Under the pieces are notes generated by a model. That model was given only the letters and a program-made list of their open reading frames with translations. It was not told the DNA's origin and did not search any database. Positions 57,233 to 64,000 of a stretch of 64,000 bases of DNA are shown here, in pieces. The translations under genes were made by a program, and so were the position numbers. This stretch comes from Thermoproteota archaeon (GTDB lineage Archaea; Korarchaeota; JAOZGF01; JAOZFZ01): assembly GCA_027492035.1 (NCBI GenBank), contig JAOZFT010000015.1, positions 1-64,000 of the forward strand, written 5' to 3'. The first letter of the stretch is position 1. The number at the start of each line of letters is the position of its first letter.

Positions 57233-59110
57233 CTAAATTATTTCGGCTACTTTATATGGTAACTCATTGAAATTGTCAAGGAAAGTGTAGTTTCCATTTG
57301 TGGCCTTTGACAAGTCTTTACAAAGATCTACACTTTCTTTTCTTCCACCTCCAATTCCTACCTGTACAACATTTAGTTTATCAAATTTTTTAGCCACATG
57401 TCTTGGATCTTCCCCTCTCGTAACCCAACCATCCGTTATGAGGATTCCTAATTTTTCACTTATATCTGCTCTTATGTTGGCTTCATCTAACTCATCTAAA
57501 CCCTTCTTTAAAGCCGTTTCTATGTTTGTCAACCCGCCTGTTTTTAAATTCAAAATTTTCCTTATCACTTCAGTTAGTTCTTCCTGTTCAAACACAGATT
57601 TTACCACTTCAGGTTTATCCTTAAAAGATATAACTGAGCAGTAATCATCTTTAAATTTAATAAGTAACGTAGCTGCTGCAATAGCTGTCAAAACTATTTT
57701 TTCCCTTTGCATGGAATTGCTTGTATCCAGCATCACAGCCACTCCAACTTTCCTCGGAATTTTCTGCATACACACTATGTCTTGGTAATCAATCACTTTT
57801 TTACCTATTAAGTTTTCAAAGGTTAAATCTTCATCTATTTCTTCCAATCCAGGAACAAATTCACTTCTTTCTTTACGTACTCTTCTAATCCTTTTTCCAG
57901 CTATTCTATGAGCAATCTCTAAAACCATTTTTATAATTAAATCCTCGATTTTCCTTTTTGTTACCGCATCTAAAGCTCTTTCACTAAGTAAAGAATAAAT
58001 TTTTATAACTGGCCATTCATAACCTTCTTTTTCAGCTTTCAAAACCAAATTTAAAACTTCATCATCACTTAATTTCTCAATAAAACCCGGTTTTTCAATT
58101 GCTTCCTTAACAGCTTCAATTATTTTTGTGTTCCGTTCCCGGAAAGAAACCCCTTGTTTTTTCCTATTTTCCACAATGTTTTGTCCTTGTTTAAGTTTAT
58201 TGCTATTGACTCCCCAGTTTTCATTTTTAGGTGTGAAGGGGTTACTACCCCAGTTAAGTTCTTTAAGAACAGAATAGACTATTTCTTTTATTATCTCGCT
58301 CAATTTCTTTTCCGTCTTACCTATTAAAGCAACTTTTGTGTACATTGCTGAAACAGCTAAGTTTACGATTAGTTCAGGGTTTAAGTCAGGGTTTCTTCTA
58401 TTTTTCACTAGTTCGACAAAATCTACAGCTCCCCTAATTGAGGCTCCATGTCTAAATTCAGGATGGACCCTTGTTTTTCTCATAATCTTGACAGCAAGTG
58501 TAAGTACTTTTCGGTCTTCGAACCCTGTTTCCTTCCTGACAATATCTATTTCCTCTTCTTCGCTTTGGTAACTTAACCCTATCCACACGAATCGGTCTCT
58601 AAGTGCTTCACTTAACCTGCTTGTGCCAACGTACTCTTGGGGATTTTGTGTAGCTATAACCAGAAAACCTTCCTTAGCCTTTATTACACCTATTTTTGGA
58701 ATGATAATTTGTTTTTCATCCATTGCAGGAAGCAAAACATTCTGTGTTCCCTCAGGCATTCTGTTAAGTTCATTTATGAAAAGAACACCACCCTCTATCA
58801 TTGCTTGAGTCAAGGGGCCTGGTATGAAGGACTTCCAGCTGTACCCTTTAGATAAGACAATTGGAGGATCAAACCAACCTGTTAATTTGTGTTCAGTGTA
58901 CCTTTCATCGCCATCCACCCGGTAAATTTTTCTCCCTAAGAAATTGGCTACAGCTGCAGCTAAAGTTGTTTTCCCTATACCTACAGGGCCTTCAAGTAAA
59001 ACATGTTTATTTGAAAGTGCAGCATTTAAGATGTTTTTCAGTTCCTCTTCTCTACCAATAATCCTATATTTCCTCTTTATCTTCTTTATGGCTTCCTCTA
59101 AATTGAACAT
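57233..59110 (-). CDS. MoxR-type AAA+ ATPase fused to a VWA domain
   Basis: The 625-residue protein joins an N-terminal MoxR AAA+ domain (Walker A GPVGIGKT near residue 41, FINELNRMPEG as Walker B region, ATQNPQEYVGTSRLSEALRDRF) with a C-terminal von Willebrand A domain carrying the metal-ion-dependent adhesion motif DTSNS and a LITDGW strand. The middle is helical. MoxR/VWA proteins work as chaperones that insert metals or remodel enzymes; the same layout is found in magnesium/cobalt chelatases. ATG 59110 follows AGGGAAG; TTG 59125 would add five residues. Located between mtmB and DUF2284 on one strand. Confidence 0.88.
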   Translation of the reverse strand: MFNLEEAIKKIKRKYRIIGREEELKNILNAALSNKHVLLEGPVGIGKTTLAAAVANFLGRKIYRVDGDERYTEHKLTGWFDPPIVLSKGYSWKSFIPGPLTQAMIEGGVLFINELNRMPEGTQNVLLPAMDEKQIIIPKIGVIKAKEGFLVIATQNPQEYVGTSRLSEALRDRFVWIGLSYQSEEEEIDIVRKETGFEDRKVLTLAVKIMRKTRVHPEFRHGASIRGAVDFVELVKNRRNPDLNPELIVNLAVSAMYTKVALIGKTEKKLSEIIKEIVYSVLKELNWGSNPFTPKNENWGVNSNKLKQGQNIVENRKKQGVSFRERNTKIIEAVKEAIEKPGFIEKLSDDEVLNLVLKAEKEGYEWPVIKIYSLLSERALDAVTKRKIEDLIIKMVLEIAHRIAGKRIRRVRKERSEFVPGLEEIDEDLTFENLIGKKVIDYQDIVCMQKIPRKVGVAVMLDTSNSMQREKIVLTAIAAATLLIKFKDDYCSVISFKDKPEVVKSVFEQEELTEVIRKILNLKTGGLTNIETALKKGLDELDEANIRADISEKLGILITDGWVTRGEDPRHVAKKFDKLNVVQVGIGGGRKESVDLCKDLSKATNGNYTFLDNFNELPYKVAEII

Positions 59111-59180
59111 TAGACTTCCCTGCAAAAATGATTAGTAAGTACTAAGTTGCTAATGCTTCTTTAAAAAAAGAGGAAGGTAT

Positions 59181-60566
59181 TTATTTGTACCACTCTATTC
59201 CGATATCACTTAACTCCCTTTTAACTGATTCATATATTTTAATGTAACTTTTTGCGGGTTTCACCCTCTTTATGTCATAGCATTCTTGGAATTTTTTACC
59301 TAAGGGGGCGTTCTTGATTTTGTCACTATATTTCTTCAAAATCTCTTTCACGATAACGTTTGCATCTGTTCTTTTCATTCCCAATACTGAATACGCTATT
59401 TCAGCCGCAAATTTAGGTTCTAAAGGTGTGAAATAATCTTCATGCTTGTTTTTAGCCACCCCTACTGCCTCTATGTGGCCGCCGGAAACAATTGGTGAAA
59501 TTACTGACGCAGCGGTTTCGTAGAGAACCATGTCAGTATGAGGCCCTGCAGCCACATACACCAAAGGAATGGTTAAAAAGTTTGTGTTAAGGCTTACAGC
59601 TTGGGTGTAGACCGAATTTACCCAGATCAAGTCAGGGGTTGTGTTACAGACGTGCCATATGTGTAGAGGGAAGGGGCTGAAATAAACAGCTTTAAAAACA
59701 AGGCTTCCTAAAAAGTGATGTGCAACTGTTGAAACAGCTGACCCTTCAGGTCCTCCAGCGTATCCACCAACCATTGGGGAGAAGTCGATGTCAATGGGTG
59801 CACCAAAGGACATTATGGTACATGCTTTGTTTAATCTGTCAAAATCAACTTTCATAGGATCAAGAACCCCTATCATGAACCCATCTGACTGCCTTAGTCC
59901 ATATTTTGGATGTAAAGCAGCTGCGAGAGAAACAGCTGATTCAGCTGTCGAAAGGGTGTTCATGATAGGTATACCAGGTCTTCCAACTCTTCTCATTCCT
60001 TCTCTAGCTAAAACAGCATTTCTTATAGCTCCCAAAACCTCTAAAGGTGACCTGGGTCTAATTCTCATTCCATTCACATTAGTTAAAGCAGGGGTGGTGA
60101 TAGAGTTTGTTTCAGGTATAGAGGCATACCCTTCCATCAATGCTAGAAATATAGCTTCAGAAGATACTGGCCCACCTGCTGCACCTAAGAAGCACCATGG
60201 AGACTGTTTATCTTCAGGTTTTCTAGGCATCAATGCTTTTCTATCGTTTCCTTCTCCGAAATAAACCTTTTTTGGGGCTTTTCTCAATTCTTCCTTAACT
60301 TCCTCCTCACTAAACTTTATTACTCTACCAGTGTCAACACAATAGGCACCTGTTTCAACAAAGAATTCAAAAGCTGCATTAAAAACGTCTTTAGCCAAGC
60401 CGTTATCAGCTGGAACCAGTTCTTCACCGTCATACTTTATGTCATACTCCTTTACCTTCTCTCTTAAGTTTTTTGAATAAATTCTTAGTTCATAATCTCT
60501 TGGAAGTACAGGTTTACCTGTTAAAGCTTTCTCCATCACATCTAAAAACGTAACCAATTCTATCAC
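59181..60566 (-). CDS. MtmB-family methyltransferase with Met at the pyrrolysine site
   Basis: The 461-residue protein matches monomethylamine methyltransferase MtmB along its length: TGAYCVDTGRVIKFSEEEV, RSPLEVLGAIRNAV, VGGYAGGPEGSAVSTVAHH and the C-terminal GKKFQECYDIKRVKPAKSYI. In methanogen MtmB the UAG-encoded pyrrolysine 202 follows G-R-P-G-M-G-V. Here G-R-P-G-I-P-I is followed by Met202 (codon ATG at 59961-59963). There is no in-frame UAG. It therefore keeps the fold but not the pyrrolysine ammonium-binding residue, and probably has a different substrate or mechanism. GTG start, 4 bp after the corrinoid gene stop; TTG at 60557 is an alternative start. Confidence 0.88.
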   Translation of the reverse strand: MIELVTFLDVMEKALTGKPVLPRDYELRIYSKNLREKVKEYDIKYDGEELVPADNGLAKDVFNAAFEFFVETGAYCVDTGRVIKFSEEEVKEELRKAPKKVYFGEGNDRKALMPRKPEDKQSPWCFLGAAGGPVSSEAIFLALMEGYASIPETNSITTPALTNVNGMRIRPRSPLEVLGAIRNAVLAREGMRRVGRPGIPIMNTLSTAESAVSLAAALHPKYGLRQSDGFMIGVLDPMKVDFDRLNKACTIMSFGAPIDIDFSPMVGGYAGGPEGSAVSTVAHHFLGSLVFKAVYFSPFPLHIWHVCNTTPDLIWVNSVYTQAVSLNTNFLTIPLVYVAAGPHTDMVLYETAASVISPIVSGGHIEAVGVAKNKHEDYFTPLEPKFAAEIAYSVLGMKRTDANVIVKEILKKYSDKIKNAPLGKKFQECYDIKRVKPAKSYIKIYESVKRELSDIGIEWYK

Positions 60567-60570
60567 TTCC

Positions 60571-61236
60571 TCACTTCTTCTTTTTTTCTAAAAGAGTAGC
60601 CGCCACTTTAACTGCATCCGTTGCAGTTTCTCCATACCCATCCGCGCCTATTTGTTCAGCCCATTCTGGAGTTGTTGGTCCTCCTCCAACTAAGACTATA
60701 TATTTCTCTCTTACTCCTTGGGCCTTTAAGTATTCAATAACATCTTTTTGTCCGCCAATGGTTGAGGACATTAAAGCTGAAACAGCTATTATATTTGCCC
60801 CGAATTTCTCTGCTTCTGTGTAAAATTTAGCTGCTGGAACATCCACCCCTAAATCCAAAACATCGAAACCGTTAACTTTCAGCATTGTTGCCACTACATT
60901 TTTTCCTAATTCATGAATATCTCCCATCACTGTACCAATTACGACTTTACCCTTCTTCTCCTCAAGTTTTGCAGTTTTAGGTATATGGGGAAGCAATATT
61001 TTCAAGGCCTTATCCATAGCTTCACCAGCCATCATCAAATCTGTTAAGAATATTTCCATTTTTTCAAATTTTTCCCCTACAATTTTCATTCCTTCAGCCA
61101 GTCCCTTCTCTATTGCTTCTAAAGGATTAATGTTTGCTTTAATTATTTCCTTGGATAAATTAACTACCTCATCTTCATCTATTTCAATAATAGCCTTCTT
61201 TAACTTGTCAATTAGCTCAGCGCCCTTATTACTCAT
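60571..61236 (-). CDS. Corrinoid protein, MtmC type, copy 2
   Basis: The 221-residue protein has the helical cap and a cobalamin Rossmann domain with GDIHELG (Asp106, His108), SALMSSTIGG and GGGPTTPEWAEQIGADGYG. It is the expected methyl carrier for the MtmB-like enzyme encoded 4 bp downstream. GAGGTGAAAG precedes the ATG. It is the first gene of the group that continues into mtmB and, after a 70-bp gap, the MoxR/VWA gene. Confidence 0.95.
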   Translation of the reverse strand: MSNKGAELIDKLKKAIIEIDEDEVVNLSKEIIKANINPLEAIEKGLAEGMKIVGEKFEKMEIFLTDLMMAGEAMDKALKILLPHIPKTAKLEEKKGKVVIGTVMGDIHELGKNVVATMLKVNGFDVLDLGVDVPAAKFYTEAEKFGANIIAVSALMSSTIGGQKDVIEYLKAQGVREKYIVLVGGGPTTPEWAEQIGADGYGETATDAVKVAATLLEKKKK

Positions 61237-61261
61237 TTACTCTTTCACCTCTCGGGTTCCC

Positions 61262-61292
61262 CCCTCCTGTAAAAATTTTAAATAATTGATGT
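61262..61292 (-). promoter_or_regulatory. TATA-like promoter of the mtmC-mtmB group
   Basis: On the minus strand AATTATTTAAAATTTTT (about 61271-61287) lies some 35-50 bp upstream of the corrinoid gene start, followed by a GGAGGGGGG stretch and then the GAGGTGAA ribosome site. Position fits an archaeal TATA box with a short leader. Confidence 0.45.
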
Positions 61293-61480
61293 TATTTTAG
61301 GAATAAGTGCCAAAAAATATTTTTAAATTTAACTTTTTTCTCTCTCCTAAGGATCAGTTAAGAAGATTTCTGGAAGAATCTTAATTGGAGGGTAGCCGTG
61401 AAAATTAAAGAATAGAAATTGAAGGGAAAAACTTAATTAAGACAACTTCTGCATTTCCCCCAATTTTTTGCTTTTTGTTT

Positions 61481-62310
61481 TTAAACTATGTTTTCCATGC
61501 CTTTAAGGTCATAGAGAATTAAGTTCAGGTTTTCAATTTTTATTTTTTCTTTTCCTTGGATTTCTCTTGTTATTAAGCAATAGGTTTTCTCTTTTATTTC
61601 AATTTCTTCAGCTTTGGCTTTAAGTTTTTTCAGGATTCTTATTGTTTCTAACGGTTTCAGGACCCCTCATTTTACCTCTGCCAATATTGCTTTATCTTTG
61701 GATTTGTTAATGGCTAACAAATTTATTTCAGCAGGATTTCCTCTTTTTGTTTTCCACCATTACCCCCAATCTTGGTTATTGTGAAAGATAGATTCCTGTT
61801 CTCTAAAAGAAACTTTTTTAGCTACTTCCTTGAAAATCTGTCTCATATAATGCGAGTATCCCCTCTTAATATTCTTTAAAAGGCCCCCTCCCCTATTAAG
61901 TCCTTATTTGGATAATGTAACGGAACCAGAAATTGAAGTAATTATCTTTGAGTTTGTAGAGCCTTTTCTTAGCGACTGGTTTTTCTAGAACAGGGGTTTC
62001 ATAAGAAACTATCTCTAAGGTTCGGAGTGTTTCTAGATAACGTGTAACAGCAGCTCTGTCCAGGCCTGTTGTTTCAGCTATTTCATTCACTTTTCTTCAG
62101 CCTTCAGCCACAGCCTTAAATATCAACTTGTAATTCCTTGTTTCCCTTAACTCTTGTCTGAGAAGATTTTCAGCTTCTTCATACGGCTCCCCTCAAGAGA
62201 AGCCTATCTACATTCTCCCAAAATGTGAGATTTGGTTTTAACTTAACTAAATATGCAGATATTCCCCCCATGGAACCGTATACACGCAAAAACATCTGAG
62301 TAACTATATC
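61481..62310 (-). pseudogene. Decayed archaeal AAA ATPase (PF01637-DUF234 type)
   Basis: Fragments of the C-terminal half of an archaeal ATPase with DUF234 are recognisable in different frames: GSMGGISAYLVKLKP near 62270-62220, LLRQELRETRNYKLIFKAVAEG near 62180-62110, NEIAETTGLDRAAVTRYLETL near 62090-62030, KDNYFNFWFRYI near 61930, and AINKSKDKAILAEVK near 61720-61675, where the usual following Trp codon is a TGA. Stops and frameshifts separate them, and the P-loop half is absent. Typical of mobile-element-associated ATPase genes that decay in archaeal chromosomes. Confidence 0.8.
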
Positions 62311-62582
62311 CAAGCACAAATTCCCTTGTAGCTTACGTTGTTCTTGTCTTGATTTTCTTCTTCATCCACCAATTTACGTAACATGTGTCACGATAATTAT
62401 TTTAAACTATTTTACTAAATTATTAACAGTATTAGCGAGAAAAGGTAAGTAAAAGAAATGAAAAGGTTTGATAGAGGATGGGTCGTAATTATTTAAAGGA
62501 TTTTTTTAAAATAAATTTTTTAAATCTAAATGGAGGATTGCGTCCTTAATTTTTCAGAAAAAGTGTTGTAGAGGTTTTTAAA
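62311..62582. other. AT-rich spacer
   Basis: A 270-bp stretch between the decayed ATPase and the PfpI-like gene. It contains poly-T and poly-A runs and may include further unrecognisable debris of the pseudogene; I see no gene in it. Confidence 0.4.
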
Positions 62583-63113
62583 TTGAAAAAGTTGAAAGGG
62601 AGAAGGATGGTTTTTCTCGTTGCAGACCTAACCTATGATGATGAATTATTTTTTCCTTATTACTGGCTGAAATGGGAAGGAGCGGAAACTGAAATTTCTG
62701 GACTTTCAGAAACCCACATCTCAAGGTTTGGCCGTGAAATAAAAACAGATTTGTTAGTTAACCAGTTAAAACCTGAAAATTATGATGCAGTAATCATTCC
62801 AGGTGGTTTCGGCCCTGATAAACTAAGAACAAACAAATTTGTGCTTCGATTCGTTAAGTCAATGTTTGAAATGAGGAAGCTGGTGGCTGCAATTTGCCAC
62901 GGTCCACAAGTTCTTATTTCTGCAGGAATAATTAAAAACAAAACCTTGACTTGCCTAGATAGAATTGCAGTGGATGTGGTGAATGCAGGAGGAAAATACG
63001 TTAATAAAGAAGTTGTTAGAGACGGAAATTTAATTACTTCAAGAAATCCTTACGACTTACCAGCTTTCACAACGGCTATAATTGAGTTTTTTATAAGGGA
63101 AAAGGAACCTTAA
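62583..63113 (+). CDS. DJ-1/PfpI family protein
   Basis: The 176-residue protein has the class I glutamine amidotransferase-like fold of PfpI proteases and deglycases: an acidic residue in YDDELFFP near residue 21, PGGFGPDKLR, and the nucleophile elbow AICHGPQ with Cys105-His106. Such proteins act as stress-related deglycases or peptidases. TTG 62583 follows GAGGT at eight bases; ATG 62607 after AGGGAGAAGG is an alternative and would shorten the N terminus by eight residues. Confidence 0.88.
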   Translation: MKKLKGRRMVFLVADLTYDDELFFPYYWLKWEGAETEISGLSETHISRFGREIKTDLLVNQLKPENYDAVIIPGGFGPDKLRTNKFVLRFVKSMFEMRKLVAAICHGPQVLISAGIIKNKTLTCLDRIAVDVVNAGGKYVNKEVVRDGNLITSRNPYDLPAFTTAIIEFFIREKEP

Positions 63114-63136
63114 AAGTTTAATTTTGGGGACTTTCC

Positions 63137-64000
63137 TTGTTTATTGAATTTAAAAAAATCAAAATCTACTCTGACTCAGTTAAAACACTCTACTTTACAG
63201 TGGAGAGCTTAACTAGGTTAATGAGGAAAGTGCCTGAACTGAAAAAACTTGAAAACCTGATCCTGTACGTTGGAAACCCAAGAAACATGCTTCATGATTT
63301 AAGGAAAGAATTGTCGAGTAAGGGTTTAAATCTGCTGCAGCAAGAGCTGGAAATTAGAGGGCTAAGTTTAAGTTTTAGAGATAAGGAAAATGAAATTGTG
63401 TTGGTAAACCTTGAAGATGCAACATTAACTGGTGCAGAAGGTTCAAAAGAATCATGGATGAAATCCTTCACCGGAGTTTTAGCCCATGAAATAATTCATT
63501 CAATCCAAAGAGAACTGGGTTTTGAAGAACTTATGAACAAGGCTTTAGAGGAGACGTATTACATTCTTGAAGAAATAATGGAAAGTGAAAAATTGAAAAC
63601 TCCTGAGTTTAAAAAATCTTTTCTAGAGTTCGTTAAAACAGCTTTGCTTTCACTTAAAGATTTAGCAGTAAACACTTACATGATTGACTGCAGTTTAAAG
63701 GATGAATGCTTAGCTTATCAATTTGAAGATTTCAAAAAGGGGAAAGGTGAACTAAAACCACAATTTTACGACTTTAAACCTGGAAAGAAACCTAAAAAGG
63801 AGGAAATACTGAAAATCCTGGAGGCTCTTGAATTCGAAATAATGCTTTTACCCTCTTGGCTTCCCTTCTCTATAGAAGCATCATCCTACGCTGAAAAACT
63901 ACTTCAAACCCTAAATCTATACTACAGATCATCAACAAAAAACATAGCTTTACAGATGGGTTTCATAGAGCCATTTTACCTCTATAGTTTCTCTTATAGT
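63137..64000 (+). CDS. HEXXH-containing protein, 3' end beyond window
   Basis: The frame runs open from a TTG at 63137 to the window edge (288 codons). It contains HEIIHSIQ near residue 116, a zinc-metallopeptidase-like HEXXH motif on a predicted helix, and a second acidic region about 25 residues later (LEETYYILEEIMESEK) that could supply a third ligand. I do not recognise the family. The start is uncertain, since no clear ribosome site precedes it. The composition is Lys/Leu/Glu-rich as in neighbouring genes. Confidence 0.6.
   Translation, partial: MFIEFKKIKIYSDSVKTLYFTVESLTRLMRKVPELKKLENLILYVGNPRNMLHDLRKELSSKGLNLLQQELEIRGLSLSFRDKENEIVLVNLEDATLTGAEGSKESWMKSFTGVLAHEIIHSIQRELGFEELMNKALEETYYILEEIMESEKLKTPEFKKSFLEFVKTALLSLKDLAVNTYMIDCSLKDECLAYQFEDFKKGKGELKPQFYDFKPGKKPKKEEILKILEALEFEIMLLPSWLPFSIEASSYAEKLLQTLNLYYRSSTKNIALQMGFIEPFYLYSFSYS

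Noticed and set aside
27755-60566. Pyrrolysine (in-frame UAG) in the mttB/mtmB-type genes
   Set aside because: All four frames are open to full family length, with a sense codon (ATG) at the MtmB Pyl site, and no pyl genes are visible.

Overview
The window looks like a piece of an AT-rich archaeal chromosome. The evidence is a two-domain Cdc48/VAT ATPase, a Phr-like heat-shock regulator, family 4 uracil-DNA glycosylase, a tungsten-type aldehyde:ferredoxin oxidoreductase, a stand-alone MtrH, an archaeal thiolase/HMG-CoA-synthase/DUF35 set, DUF1614, and BRE/TATA-like promoters with GGAGGTG ribosome sites and many GTG/TTG starts. The lineage cannot be fixed from the sequence; an uncultured, possibly thermophilic archaeon with tetrahydromethanopterin-type C1 chemistry is my inference. 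I saw no mcr genes, pyrrolysine genes, tRNA, rRNA or CRISPR array.

Layout. 1-10 kb: a truncated SMC/Rad50-like ATPase, a decayed TnpB transposon remnant with an intact terminal hairpin, a DUF1614 membrane protein, a RAM-domain protein, a large secreted anchored protein, an SF2 helicase, an unknown protein and a methyltransferase. 9.8-18.6 kb: stress and housekeeping genes (Phr-like regulator divergent from cdc48-hsp20, UDG, phytoene-desaturase-like flavoprotein, Yip1 and toast-rack membrane proteins, ArsR-type regulator). 18.6-61.2 kb: a very large catabolic island. 61.2-64 kb: a decayed ATPase/DUF234 gene, a PfpI-type protein and the start of an HEXXH protein.

The island appears dedicated to uptake and breakdown of N-methylated amino acids or betaines. 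A branched-chain-amino-acid-type ABC transporter (binding protein, LivH, LivM, LivG, LivF) is split over three strand blocks. Three non-pyrrolysine MttB-family methyltransferases and one MtmB-family methyltransferase with Met at the pyrrolysine position are accompanied by two corrinoid proteins and one MtrH, which would pass methyl groups to a tetrahydropterin; an F420/flavin LLM oxidoreductase could then oxidise them. Two paralogous FAD amine oxidoreductases, proline racemase, an ornithine-cyclodeaminase-type enzyme, a 2,4-diaminopentanoate-dehydrogenase-like enzyme, two class III aminotransferases, IorAB and AOR would handle the demethylated amino acid and its 2-oxo acid or aldehyde. A 4-hydroxybutyryl-CoA dehydratase with every key residue in register, a family I CoA-transferase and a thiolase module would process the acyl-CoA product.

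The points most worth attention are the MtmB homologue with Met in place of pyrrolysine and its own corrinoid partner; the neighbouring MoxR/VWA ATPase plus DUF2284 pair (a possible activation or assembly system); the HMG-CoA-synthase-like protein that has lost all three catalytic residues inside a thiolase/DUF35/CoA-transferase operon; the heat-shock operator; and a 75-bp exact repeat inside cdc48. Family assignments rest on motif recognition from memory, not on database searches.
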